Below, in pieces: positions 36,933 through 45,603 of a DNA stretch of 64,000 nucleotides. The stretch spans positions 310,001-374,000 of the forward strand of contig NZ_CP084628.1 of the NCBI RefSeq assembly GCF_022878925.1, written 5' to 3'. Under the pieces are notes generated by a model, which searched no databases, was not told the DNA's origin, and saw only the letters and a list, made by a program, of their open reading frames with translations. Position 1 is the first letter of the stretch, and each line of letters opens with the position of its first letter. The translations under genes were made by a program, and so were the position numbers. The stretch is from Caballeronia sp. TF1N1. GTDB lineage: Bacteria; Pseudomonadota; Gammaproteobacteria; Burkholderiales; Burkholderiaceae.

Positions 36933-38393
36933 ATGACCAGGCTTGCTTCCTTGCCCACCAACGATATCGTTGCACTCGACGCCATTGCGCTATCCCAAGC
37001 TATCCATGCACGAGAAGTATCTTGCGTCGAAGTGATGAGCGCGTATCTGGCGCAAGTGGATCGCCTCAACCCGCAAGTCAACGCGATTGTCGCGATGCAG
37101 GATCACGAGAGTCTTTTAAAGCTCGCAAGCGAGCGCGACACGCAGTTGGCGCGTAACGGAAGTCTTGGCGTGTTGCATGGTTTTCCTCAAGCGCCCAAGG
37201 ACATTTTGCCCGTCGCCGGCATGGTGACGACCAAAGGCTCGCCCCTCTTCGCCAAGCAAATCACGCAAACCGATGCGTTCATTTTCGAACGCACGCGTCG
37301 CGCAGGCGCGGTCTTCATTGGCCGCACCAACTCTCCCGAGTTCGGCCTTGGCGGACATACCTATAACCCCGTTTATGGTTTGACGCGCAACGCATTCGAT
37401 CCATCTCGGTCGGCTGGCGGAAGCAGTGGCGGCGCAGCCGTTGCGGTCGCGTTGCGCATGCTTCCCGTGGCCGATGGATCGGACATGATGGGCTCGCTGC
37501 GCACGCCTGCGGCATTCAACAACGTGTTCGGATTTCGCAGTACACCGGGATGCGTGCCGTATGGCCCCGCCGACGAAGTGTTCTATCAGCAATTCAGCGT
37601 CGCCGGTCCAATGGCGCGCACGGTCCCCGAACTCGGCTTCCTGCTTTCGGTGCAAGCGGGATTCGATGCGCGCGCCCCACTCTCGCGCCGCGGCGATTCA
37701 CCGGCGGCATTTGCCAGTGCCTTGGAGCGCGATATGCGTGGCACGCGAATCGGCTGGCTTGGCGATCTGAACGGATATCTGCCTACCGAGACGTCCTTGC
37801 TCGATACCTGTAGCGCCGCCTTGCGTCACTTTGAAACGGCAGGTTGCACGGTTGAAGCGGCAGAGTTGAAATTCGATTTTAATCGCTTGTGGCAAGCGTG
37901 GATCGATTTACGCAGCTTCGCCATCGCGGGCGCTAATGCGCCGCTTTATCGCGATGCCGCTAAGCGCGCATTGCTAAAGCCCGAAGCCGTATGGGAAATC
38001 GAGCGCGGACTGGGTCTTTCGGGAGAAGACGTCTACCGCGCCGCACTGGACCGTTCGGCGTGGTACCAAACGCTCAACGCGCTATTCGAACGTTATGATT
38101 TTCTTGTGCTGCCTGCGGCACAAGTCTTCCCCTTCGATGCCACGCTCAACTGGCCTCATTCCATAGGCGCACGAACAATGGATACCTATCACCGATGGAT
38201 GGAAACCGTGGTGCCCGCAACCATGGCGTCCTTACCCGCGTTGTCGGCGCCAGCCGGTTTCGGTCCTGCGGGTTTGCCAGCCGGAATACAAATAATCGGG
38301 CCGGCGCAAATGGATCTTGCCGTGTTGCAAGTCGGGCTTGCCTACGATCGCGCAAGCGGCTATTCCAGCATGCGCAGTCCGTTGCTTGCTTAG
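36933..38393 (+). CDS. Amidase signature family amidase
   Basis: A 486-residue amidase with the Ser-cisSer-Lys triad intact: Lys89 in PKDILPVAG, the cis-Ser in AGGSSGGAAVA (164/165) and nucleophile Ser188 in DGSDMMGSLRTPAAF. It hydrolyses a carboxamide to acid and ammonia; the substrate is not predictable. There is no signal peptide, so it acts in the cytosol. It follows the LLM oxidoreductase gene by 6 bases. The stop lies inside a hairpin shared with the convergent H-NS gene. Confidence 0.92.
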   Translation: MTRLASLPTNDIVALDAIALSQAIHAREVSCVEVMSAYLAQVDRLNPQVNAIVAMQDHESLLKLASERDTQLARNGSLGVLHGFPQAPKDILPVAGMVTTKGSPLFAKQITQTDAFIFERTRRAGAVFIGRTNSPEFGLGGHTYNPVYGLTRNAFDPSRSAGGSSGGAAVAVALRMLPVADGSDMMGSLRTPAAFNNVFGFRSTPGCVPYGPADEVFYQQFSVAGPMARTVPELGFLLSVQAGFDARAPLSRRGDSPAAFASALERDMRGTRIGWLGDLNGYLPTETSLLDTCSAALRHFETAGCTVEAAELKFDFNRLWQAWIDLRSFAIAGANAPLYRDAAKRALLKPEAVWEIERGLGLSGEDVYRAALDRSAWYQTLNALFERYDFLVLPAAQVFPFDATLNWPHSIGARTMDTYHRWMETVVPATMASLPALSAPAGFGPAGLPAGIQIIGPAQMDLAVLQVGLAYDRASGYSSMRSPLLA

Positions 38394-38414
38394 CGGGATT
38401 AAACCGCGCTAAGC
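38388..38414. terminator. Hairpin between amidase and H-NS genes
   Basis: GCTTAGCG (38388-38395), which includes the amidase stop, pairs with CGCTAAGC (38407-38414) and is followed by GCATTTTC. It may act as a bidirectional terminator for the two convergent genes. Confidence 0.5.
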
Positions 38415-38420
38415 GCATTT

Positions 38421-38894
38421 TCAAGTGTTTGCTTCTTGCACGCTTGCCGCTTTCTTTCCTGCCGGACGAGCTTTGCTCTTGGCGCCCGCTGCCTTAGACG
38501 ATCCTGCCGGACTGTCACGACGCGCGCCCGTTTTGCCGTTTGATGCGCCGTCGATCAAATACACGCTACGGTCTACTACATCCTTGATCCAGGCCGGTGG
38601 ACGCGCGTGCCCACTCCAAGTCAGACCACTTGCGGGGTCACGATACTTAGGCGGCATCTTCGATTTCTTGACGGCCTTCCTGGACGAAGCCACATTCTTC
38701 GACCCCACCGGACGCCCGCGCTTCTTGACGCCAGGCGAACTGTCGCTCTTGTCGAGATCCGCCGTAGTTAGGCCATATTCCTGCATCAGCGCGCGAATGT
38801 TTGCGATGACCTCGCTCGATTTACGTTCACGCAATGCATCTGCACGGCGCTGCAATTTTTGAATCTGAGTTTCCAACTGAGCCAATGTAACCAT
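38421..38894 (-). CDS. H-NS family nucleoid-associated protein
   Basis: A 157-residue H-NS/MvaT-type protein of the Burkholderia kind. Residues 1-45 are the coiled-coil oligomerisation helices (TLAQLETQIQKLQRRADALRERK). A basic linker with KKRGRPVGSKN acts as an AT-hook-like element. The DNA-binding domain follows (KYRDPASGLTWSGHARPPAWI), and the tail is Ala/Lys-rich. GGGGGAAG precedes the ATG. It should silence AT-rich or acquired DNA and probably represses itself, since its upstream region is locally AT-rich. Confidence 0.95.
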   Translation of the reverse strand: MVTLAQLETQIQKLQRRADALRERKSSEVIANIRALMQEYGLTTADLDKSDSSPGVKKRGRPVGSKNVASSRKAVKKSKMPPKYRDPASGLTWSGHARPPAWIKDVVDRSVYLIDGASNGKTGARRDSPAGSSKAAGAKSKARPAGKKAASVQEANT

Positions 38895-39201
38895 TCTTCC
38901 CCCGTTTGATATCCTGCATAGGTCTAGGGAATGAGCGTACGAGAATTGATAAAGGCTTAAACAATGAAGCATTAATCTCGACGCGCACACTCACCCGTCG
39001 AGACATCTTAAAGCGATACCATTGTTATAGCGGCAATCGCTCAAAAGATTACTTTTTATTGCTTTCGGCCTAATTGCGTTCGATGCGCTTGACGTGCTTT
39101 AACCGCGCACGGCGCAATGGCTTGATGAATATGGCGTTGGCGAAACAATCAAAAAAGCGGTGTGGCGAGGCGTGCATTGCACACGCCCTCTTGACGACTT
39201 C
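38895..39201. other. H-NS upstream region with an inverted repeat
   Basis: A 307-base, relatively AT-rich stretch with no convincing gene. It contains the H-NS promoter region and a perfect inverted repeat, TCTCGACG (38976-38983) and CGTCGAGA (38996-39003), about 90 bases upstream of the H-NS ATG, which may be a leader hairpin or an operator. Confidence 0.55.
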
Positions 39202-39642
39202 TCAGCTTTCCTGCGCCATCTCGGCAGGCTCGTGCACATGCGTCACGAGCGCGCCCGCGAGAATCATCGCGCCGCTATTAAGCGGCACGGAACTGCCCAC
39301 GCGCCTTGGCCGGTACACCGGCTGCCCGCGCCTGATCACCTGCCCGCTTAGCACGCACGTTCCGCCCTTACGCGCCGTGCAAAGTGCCCACACCTGCTCG
39401 GAATAATTGAATGAAGTGGGATCGTGCCACGAAAGCGCCAGTGTCGATTCGCTCAAGCGCTCCAACACGCGAATGTTCACGCTTTCCGCGCCCGCCGCCC
39501 GCGCTAATGCGTTCGATGGCTCGCGCGTGAAGGCACGCGGCATCAGCCCATGGGTCTCGCCAGACTGCGATCGTCGGCTTGACCGGCTATCGAGCAATGC
39601 CAGGGTACGGCTCCAGGGATCCATCGTCGATGGAAGCTTCAT
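39202..39642 (-). CDS. DUF3331 domain-containing protein
   Basis: A 146-residue protein. The C-terminal half matches the Burkholderia-restricted DUF3331 pattern: SWHDPTSFNYSEQVWALCTARKGGTCVLSGQVIRRGQPVYRPR followed by NSGAMILAGAL. Two conserved cysteines (LCTA and TCVLSG) may bind metal. The N-terminal 60 residues are basic and look disordered. Function is unknown. It stands alone in a gene-poor stretch between the H-NS gene and the DUF1488 gene. Confidence 0.75.
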   Translation of the reverse strand: MKLPSTMDPWSRTLALLDSRSSRRSQSGETHGLMPRAFTREPSNALARAAGAESVNIRVLERLSESTLALSWHDPTSFNYSEQVWALCTARKGGTCVLSGQVIRRGQPVYRPRRVGSSVPLNSGAMILAGALVTHVHEPAEMAQES

Positions 39643-40120
39643 GTTCCGCTCCTGCTGGCGGCAACAGACGTCCGCGAAGCAAGCCGGACCGCTGCCTGGT
39701 GAACTTTCGGGAATGCACGACGCGCCATCTTTGACACCGGGGCGAGCCGCGCCAGGTCGAACCGTTATCGACTCCTGCTCTTGGTGGAGACACTGCTCTG
39801 GACATTCGATCTAGAGTAGTACACCTGAGCATGCATTGTTTTTATTTTTCTTTCCATTCTTTTGTCGAAAATGACAAGCGTCGGTAGCTCGTGCGGGCCG
39901 TCCGGCCCGCCATTTGAGACGCGGCGGGGAAAGCGAACGCGTAATGCATTAGCGAACGAACGTTCGGCAAACCCTTTAGAATACTTTAGCGGCTTCCCAC
40001 GTCACCGTAATGAAGGAAGTCGTTTGCCTGCTTGCGCACGTTTGCCGAACGATGAAGCATGCGCGGAGCGGCGAATTTCTGACAAAATAAAAACCGCGAA
40101 CCGGACAACCCTGTCGAATC
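39643..40120. other. Gene-poor region with an extended inverted repeat
   Basis: A 478-base stretch without a credible gene. It holds a perfect 12-base inverted repeat, CGTTCGGCAAAC (39961-39972) and GTTTGCCGAACG (40040-40051), 67 bases apart, and a 10-base palindrome CGAACGTTCG (39957-39966) overlapping the first arm. It ends at the DUF1488 start. Confidence 0.6.
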
Positions 40121-40390
40121 ATGACAAGCAAGATGAACGTCAATGCCAGCGTCTCGGCGGACCGCGCGTCCGTCAGTTTCGTTGCCTTCTCGCGCGAGCA
40201 GGCCATTCAGTGCAACATCACGCGCAAGGCATTGGAGCAATATTTCTGGGCGCCCGTCGGTGCTACCGACGAGCGTCTGCTCAAAGCGTTAAGCGATGGC
40301 TACGAGCGCATCAGCGCTCGCGTTCATCGTAAATTCCTTGCTCATCCGTCGAGTTCGGTCACGCTCGACGTGGTCGATTTTTCCACTTGA
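40121..40390 (+). CDS. DUF1488-like small protein
   Basis: An 89-residue protein resembling DUF1488: VSFVAFSREQAIQCNITRKALEQYF, then a Leu-rich helix (DERLLKALSDGYERISARVHRKFL) and a short beta ending. Function is unknown. The start is unsure: ATG at 40121 or 40133, neither with a good ribosome site. Its stop is 6 bases from the convergent cytochrome c gene. The inverted repeat just upstream may be its operator. Confidence 0.68.
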   Translation: MTSKMNVNASVSADRASVSFVAFSREQAIQCNITRKALEQYFWAPVGATDERLLKALSDGYERISARVHRKFLAHPSSSVTLDVVDFST

Positions 40391-40396
40391 CGCGGC

Positions 40397-41686
40397 TCAA
40401 CGCGCCGCCTGCGTCGACTTGCGCATTTTGGTGACGTCCTCGACGTTGACGGCGGGCGTGTTGTTGTTCCATGCGCCGCGAACGAACGTTAGTACGTCCG
40501 CTATCTGCTGATCGCTCAGTACCGGCGCATAGCGAGGCATGGGATAAGGCGCCGGCACGCCTTGAATGACGAGGTCGCCAGTGCCGTTCAGCGTCACGTT
40601 AATGAGCGACGACGCATCCTTTTCCAGCACGTTGGGATTGCCCGCCAAAGGCGCGAGCATCGGCGCAAAGCCACGACCGTCCACGCCGTGGCAATGCATG
40701 CAGTACGCCGTGTAGACACGCGCGCCCGAATCCGATGCAGCTGGACGCGCCAGGGACACCTTCGTGGCCTTGGCATCATACGAATACGGCGTGTTGCCGT
40801 TACCGCCCGCTGCCGGCAGCGACTTCAGATAACTCGCCATGGCCGCCACATCGCTGTCGTTCATGGCTTGCGTGCTGTTGTTGATCACGCTCGTCATTGC
40901 GCCGAATGCGGACGCGTGCCCGTTCGCGCCGGTTTTGAGGAACGTCGCGATATCCTGCTCGCTCCATCGGCCAAGACCGGTGTTGTGTTCGGCGGTGAGG
41001 TTCGATGCAAACCAGTTGTCGAGCAAACCCCCGGTTAAATAGACGCTGCTCGTTTCGTCGAGTCCTTTTTCCTGGAACGCGATCCCTCGTGGCGTATGAC
41101 ACGAGCCGCAATGGCCCAGGCCTTGAATGAGATAGGCGCCACGGTTCCAGGCGACATCCTTGCCGGGTTTATCGCGGTACACGCCCTTCTCGAGAAATAC
41201 CAGATTCCAAAGCTTGAGCGGCCAGCGCATGGTAAGCGGCCATTTGAAGTCTGGTTCGCGATTAGCCTGCTTGATCGGCGCGACGCCATGCATGAAATAC
41301 GCATAAAGCGCATGCATGTCTTCATCGTTGATCTTTGCATAAGACGGATAAGGCATGGCCGGATAAAGATTATGGCCATCCTTGGCAACGCCCTCGCGCA
41401 AGGCTTTAGCAAAATCCTCTTCCGTATAGCGGCCAATGCCTGTGTCGGGGTCGGGCGTGATATTGGTCGTATAGATGGCGCCTAACGGCGTCATCATCGG
41501 CAAGCCGCCGGTCATGGGTTTGCCGCGCGGAGCGGAATGGCAGGCCACGCAATCGCCGGCTTTGGCAAGGTAAGCGCCGCGTGCGACGAGTGCATCGGCG
41601 GATGCATCCGCTGCATGCGCGAGTGTCGACGTCACGGCATACGCTGCAAAACAGGCAGCCACGAGAGGCTTGAATACGTTTTTCAT
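40397..41686 (-). CDS. Triheme cytochrome c subunit of a periplasmic dehydrogenase
   Basis: About 429 residues with a Sec signal peptide (VAACFAAYAVTSTLAHAA) and three class I heme sites: CVACH, CGSCH and CMHCH. This is the layout of the membrane-associated cytochrome subunit of alcohol and aldehyde dehydrogenases, which passes electrons to the quinone or oxidase chain. GGAGG lies 5 bases before the ATG, and the gene follows the molybdenum subunit by 11 bases, so the three genes form one complex. Confidence 0.93.
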   Translation of the reverse strand: MKNVFKPLVAACFAAYAVTSTLAHAADASADALVARGAYLAKAGDCVACHSAPRGKPMTGGLPMMTPLGAIYTTNITPDPDTGIGRYTEEDFAKALREGVAKDGHNLYPAMPYPSYAKINDEDMHALYAYFMHGVAPIKQANREPDFKWPLTMRWPLKLWNLVFLEKGVYRDKPGKDVAWNRGAYLIQGLGHCGSCHTPRGIAFQEKGLDETSSVYLTGGLLDNWFASNLTAEHNTGLGRWSEQDIATFLKTGANGHASAFGAMTSVINNSTQAMNDSDVAAMASYLKSLPAAGGNGNTPYSYDAKATKVSLARPAASDSGARVYTAYCMHCHGVDGRGFAPMLAPLAGNPNVLEKDASSLINVTLNGTGDLVIQGVPAPYPMPRYAPVLSDQQIADVLTFVRGAWNNNTPAVNVEDVTKMRKSTQAAR

Positions 41687-41697
41687 GTCGGCCTCCG

Positions 41698-43932
41698 TCA
41701 AGCGCTTTGCAACTGGTTGCCGACTGGTAATTGCCTCAGTCGCTTGCCGGTGGCGGCATAAATCGCATTGGTGATGGCGGGGGCGAGTGCCGCCGTGCCC
41801 GGTTCGCCGATTCCTCCCGGCGCTTCGCTGCTCTTGACGATATGCACTTCCACCGGCGGCGTTTCGTGAATACGCAGTATCCGGTAGTCGGTGAAATTGC
41901 TCTGCTCGACGCGGCCGTCCTTGATCGTGATCTCGCTATAAAGCGCCGCCGTAATGCCGAATATGATGCCGCCTTGCACCTGCGCCTCGACCGTATTCGG
42001 ATTGACGACCATGCCGCAATCCACCGCGCATACGATTCGACTGACCTTCACCGCGCCGGCTTTATCGACGGCGACGTCCGCCACGATTGCGAAGTAACTG
42101 CCGAACGCATGCATGACCGACACGCCGCGCCCCTGACCTTGCGGCATGGTTTGCTTGCCCCATTCCGCCGCCTGCGTGGCGACATCGAGCACATTGCGCG
42201 CGCGCGGCGACTTGCCGAGCAGATCGCGTCGATACTGCACGGGATCGATCTTCGCCTGCGCCGCGAGTTCGTCGATGAAACTCTCCACGACGAACGTGCC
42301 ACGCGTCGGTCCCACGCCGCGCCAGAATGCGGTCGGCACCTCGCGTGGCTCCTGGCGCACGTAGTCCACGAGTTGATTCGGCAGATCGTAGGGAAGATCG
42401 GCGGAGACTTCCACCGCATCCGGGTCGATGCCATTCTTCACCGCCGGCGGCGCAAAACGCGCAAGCACCGACGAACCGACGATGCGATGCGTCCACGCCA
42501 CGGGCTTGCCGTTCGCATCGAGCCCGGCCGACAGCGTGTCGTGATAGCAAGGACGAAACATGTCGTGCTGAATGTCTTCCTCGCGCGACCATGTGACCTT
42601 GACCGGCACGCCAAGCTGCTTGCCTATCTTGAGCGCTTGCGTGGCCATGTCGAATTCGAGCCGGCGGCCGAAGCCGCCGCCGAGCAGATGGTTATGCACG
42701 ACGATCTTTTCGGGCGGCAAGCCCGTGGCTTTGACGCCTGCATCGACGACACGCGTGGGCACCTGAGTGCCTAGCCAGACATCGCAGCCATCGACGCGCA
42801 CGTGCACCGTGCAGTTGATCGGCTCCATCGTCGCGTGTGCGAGCAACGGCTGCACGTAGACGGCATCGACACGCGTCTTGGCATTGGCAAACGCCTTGTC
42901 GACATCGCCGTCCTTGCGCGCCACGGCGCCCGAGCGTCGTGATGCGCTCGCCATTTCATCGACAAGCTGTTTCGTCGACGTGTTCGCGCCCGCGCCTTCG
43001 TTCCATTCGATCACGAGCGCGGCCGCGCCACGTTTGGCGGCCCACGTATGATCGCCGATGACCGCCACGCCGTTGTCGAACTTGATGACCTGCTTCACGC
43101 CCGGGATTTTTTTGGCGTGACTGTCGTCGACGGAAACGAGCGTGCCGCCGAACACCGGGCAGTTCACGATGGCCGCATAGACCATGTCGGGCAAGCGCAC
43201 GTCGAGACCGAATACCGCCGTGCCATCCACTTTTTCGGGAGAATCCAAGCGCTTGGCGGGCGTGCCGATCAGCTTGAAGTCCTTGGGGTCTTTAAGCTTG
43301 ATGTCTTTGGGAACCGGCAATTTGGCGGCTGCTTCGACGAGTTCGCCATAACTTGCGCTGCGTCCGCTCGATGCCTGCGTGACCTTGCCGCCTGCGGCGC
43401 TGCATGTCGATGCATCGCATTGCCATTGCTGCGCGGCAGCCGCTATGAGCGTCATGCGTGCGGCGGCGCCTGCCTTGCGCATCGGTTCCCATGCATAACG
43501 AATCGACGTTGAACCGCCGGTGAGCTGACCGCCCAGCAACGGGTCCATGAAAAGCTTTTCGTTGGGCGGCGCATGCGCAATCGCTACGCTGTCGAGCGGC
43601 ACTTCCAGCTCTTCGGCGATCAGCATGGGGAGCGCCGTATAAACGCCTTGTCCCATCTCGACCTTTGGCATGATGAGCGTGACCTTGCCGTTCTTGTCGA
43701 TCTGCACGAAGGCGTTGGGCGCGAATACGCCGTCTTGCGGCGTTTCGACACCATCGCCGGCAATAACGGAGTTGCCGCTCTTCTGATCCTGGCTCGCGGC
43801 CGGCAGACTAAAGCCGATCAATAAGCCGCCGCTGGCAGCCGCGCCTATCGTTACGCCGAACTTGAGAAACGCACGGCGCGAGAATGTCCCGCGCGACGCA
43901 TGACGTCCCGCCTCGATTAAGCCTTGCGACAT
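41698..43932 (-). CDS. Molybdopterin-binding subunit, isoquinoline 1-oxidoreductase/xanthine dehydrogenase family
   Basis: A 744-residue large subunit of an IorB-like molybdenum hydroxylase. A twin-arginine signal (FSRRAFLKFGV) sends it folded to the periplasm. Molybdopterin signatures are GGGFGRRLEFDMATQA, RGVGPTRGTFVVE and, near the end, GGIGEPGTAALAPA with the Glu expected in catalysis. Substrate may be an aldehyde or N-heterocycle. AAGGAGG precedes the ATG, which starts one base after the stop of the iron-sulfur subunit. Confidence 0.93.
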   Translation of the reverse strand: MSQGLIEAGRHASRGTFSRRAFLKFGVTIGAAASGGLLIGFSLPAASQDQKSGNSVIAGDGVETPQDGVFAPNAFVQIDKNGKVTLIMPKVEMGQGVYTALPMLIAEELEVPLDSVAIAHAPPNEKLFMDPLLGGQLTGGSTSIRYAWEPMRKAGAAARMTLIAAAAQQWQCDASTCSAAGGKVTQASSGRSASYGELVEAAAKLPVPKDIKLKDPKDFKLIGTPAKRLDSPEKVDGTAVFGLDVRLPDMVYAAIVNCPVFGGTLVSVDDSHAKKIPGVKQVIKFDNGVAVIGDHTWAAKRGAAALVIEWNEGAGANTSTKQLVDEMASASRRSGAVARKDGDVDKAFANAKTRVDAVYVQPLLAHATMEPINCTVHVRVDGCDVWLGTQVPTRVVDAGVKATGLPPEKIVVHNHLLGGGFGRRLEFDMATQALKIGKQLGVPVKVTWSREEDIQHDMFRPCYHDTLSAGLDANGKPVAWTHRIVGSSVLARFAPPAVKNGIDPDAVEVSADLPYDLPNQLVDYVRQEPREVPTAFWRGVGPTRGTFVVESFIDELAAQAKIDPVQYRRDLLGKSPRARNVLDVATQAAEWGKQTMPQGQGRGVSVMHAFGSYFAIVADVAVDKAGAVKVSRIVCAVDCGMVVNPNTVEAQVQGGIIFGITAALYSEITIKDGRVEQSNFTDYRILRIHETPPVEVHIVKSSEAPGGIGEPGTAALAPAITNAIYAATGKRLRQLPVGNQLQSA

Positions 43933-43933
43933 C

Positions 43934-44389
43934 TCAGGCCTCCTTCGCGGCTTGCTTGATCGCCGCGCGGATGCGGTGATACGTCCCGCAGCGGCAGATG
44001 TTGCCCGCCATCGCGGCGTCGATGTCGTCGTCGGTCGGATTGGGAACGGTCGTGAGCAATGCGGTCGCGGACATGACTTGTCCGGACTGGCAGTAGCCGC
44101 ACTGCACCACATCCAGCTGACGCCATGCGGTTTGCACCTTCTTGCCAGCGGGTGTGTCGCCGACGGCTTCGATCGTCGTCACCTTGCGCTCACCGACAGC
44201 CGCCACAGGCAGCACGCATGAACGCACGGCGACGCCGTCGAGATGAACGGTGCAGGCGCCGCATTGCGCGATGCCACAGCCGAACTTGGTGCCCGTCAGG
44301 CCCACAAGATCGCGCAGCACCCAAAGCAAGGGCATGTCGGGCGGCGCATCGACGGTATGCGTCTGGCCGTTGATGGAAAGCGTGGTCAT
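43934..44389 (-). CDS. 2Fe-2S subunit of the molybdenum hydroxylase (IorA-like)
   Basis: A 151-residue small subunit with both [2Fe-2S] clusters: a plant-ferredoxin-type site ([17 protein letters not shown], with a later Cys in VRSC) and the helical site (QCGYCQSGQ and [10 protein letters not shown]). It has no signal of its own and probably rides out with the Tat-exported large subunit. It is the first gene of a three-gene operon with the large subunit and the triheme cytochrome. Confidence 0.94.
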   Translation of the reverse strand: MTTLSINGQTHTVDAPPDMPLLWVLRDLVGLTGTKFGCGIAQCGACTVHLDGVAVRSCVLPVAAVGERKVTTIEAVGDTPAGKKVQTAWRQLDVVQCGYCQSGQVMSATALLTTVPNPTDDDIDAAMAGNICRCGTYHRIRAAIKQAAKEA

Positions 44390-44718
44390 TGGGCGGCTCC
44401 GGCTTATTAATGGTTATCGGATATCGCATGAGGCTGAAGGCGTGGGGCGGCCGTCAGTCTTTGAATTCATCGCGTCTCGAATGCAAGGCGACTAAGCACG
44501 AGGCAAGCGGATTGTAGCGCCGCATTAAAAAAGGAGCATGGATGGCGACGCCTTTAGCTCAGACGGCTTTAGCACCATGTTGCTTTGCAGGCTTAAGGAA
44601 TGAGGAATTTGCTTTAAGGCGTCAACATAAAGTATCGAGCGCGATCGACAGTTAGTTGCATGATAAAAGCTAAGGCGAGTTGCTTCACGGCCCTCTCGCC
44701 TATTGGCAAGCTAGCGAA
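44390..44718. other. Gene-poor AT-rich region upstream of the molybdenum hydroxylase operon
   Basis: A 329-base stretch holding the promoter region of the minus-strand operon. Apart from the possible 37-codon ORF at 44542-44655 I see no gene, terminator or clear repeat. Confidence 0.55.
44542..44655 (+). CDS. Possible 37-residue small protein
   Basis: An ATG preceded by AAGGAG at 44531-44536 (5-base spacing) opens a 37-codon frame (MATPLAQTALAPCCFAGLR...) ending at a TAG. The good ribosome site in a gene-poor stretch is the only support; there is no recognised motif. It may be chance. Confidence 0.22.
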   Translation: MATPLAQTALAPCCFAGLRNEEFALRRQHKVSSAIDS

Positions 44719-45498
44719 TCATTTCTCAGTTTGCATAGAACACACGTCGCATGGACATGACGCCAAGACGCACCGCCGCGACCATGACGTCAAGCACGCG
44801 CGCAAAATGCGAAGGCCTAAGACATCGAGAAAAATGCAGTACCGCAAGCGATCGGATTCGTTGACCGACCGATGCACGAGCGTATCGTCGAAAATGAATA
44901 GCGGATCGTCGTGCCAATAATGACGACGCCCCGCTACATCGATAAAGACATTTTCGTCGTCGATAGGACGGAGGTTGTAAAGACAACGCAAGGTAAGACG
45001 CAGCGGTCCGTAATGCACTGACGTACTCTGCCGCTCATTGAAAACCGATATGCCGATGGTCTTGACGTATTTGAAGTCGCGCGCCAATTCCGGTAAGTCA
45101 AGCGAACTATCGACAGGCATGCCGTACCAGCGCACGAAACACATGCCGCGGCGCTTGCTTGCCATTTGCCCTCCGAGGCGCGCGTTCACTAGCGGAAGAC
45201 GGTCGTTGAAAGCGGCGATGATCGAGCGGATCTCGTCTTGATGCGCGGCCGGTAACTGCGAGAGATCGTAGACGCCGTGATTCCGTTCGCAGATGAGATC
45301 GACCAGCAAATTGAAGGGAGAAAGCACCCACGTAAGCAGGCCATTGCCAAGAAAATAACGCCGCCAGTTGGCTGCATCGAACTGGCGGCTGCGTTGAAAA
45401 TCCGCTAAGCCGCTTGCCAGGAAACAGAGCGCAAGGACAGGCAAGAACCTTAGAAGAAGCGCCAGAATCGCAAGATAGAGCAGATCCTTTCGTCTCAC
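44719..45498 (-). CDS. Aspartyl/asparaginyl beta-hydroxylase-like membrane protein
   Basis: A 259-residue protein with an N-terminal membrane helix (LLYLAILALLLRFLPVLALCFLASG) followed by a cupin-like Fe(II)/2-oxoglutarate oxygenase domain. Candidate metal His residues lie in STSVHYGPLRLTLRCLYNL and FDDTLVHRSVNESDRLRYCIFLDV, the two signature blocks of the AspH family. Relatives hydroxylate proteins or, in LpxO, lipid A; the membrane anchor favours an envelope substrate. The C-terminus is unusually Cys-rich (RRCVLASCPCDVCSMQ). It is followed upstream by the polyol operon's end 105 bases away. Confidence 0.85.
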   Translation of the reverse strand: MRRKDLLYLAILALLLRFLPVLALCFLASGLADFQRSRQFDAANWRRYFLGNGLLTWVLSPFNLLVDLICERNHGVYDLSQLPAAHQDEIRSIIAAFNDRLPLVNARLGGQMASKRRGMCFVRWYGMPVDSSLDLPELARDFKYVKTIGISVFNERQSTSVHYGPLRLTLRCLYNLRPIDDENVFIDVAGRRHYWHDDPLFIFDDTLVHRSVNESDRLRYCIFLDVLGLRILRACLTSWSRRCVLASCPCDVCSMQTEK

Positions 45499-45603
45499 AT
45501 TCGGCCTCGGCGAGCGTCGTCGTTGACCGTTACATCTTAGTACGGGTTATGTCAGCAAGAAAACGCCTGCTTAAGAAAATGCGGCGCGCTTGCAACACTT
45601 GCT

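Noticed and set aside
37431..37530. Possible damaged amidase active site (MMGSLR instead of GGS)
   Set aside because: Nucleophile Ser, cis-Ser and Lys are all present, and I recall this variant in many amidases, so it is not a defect.
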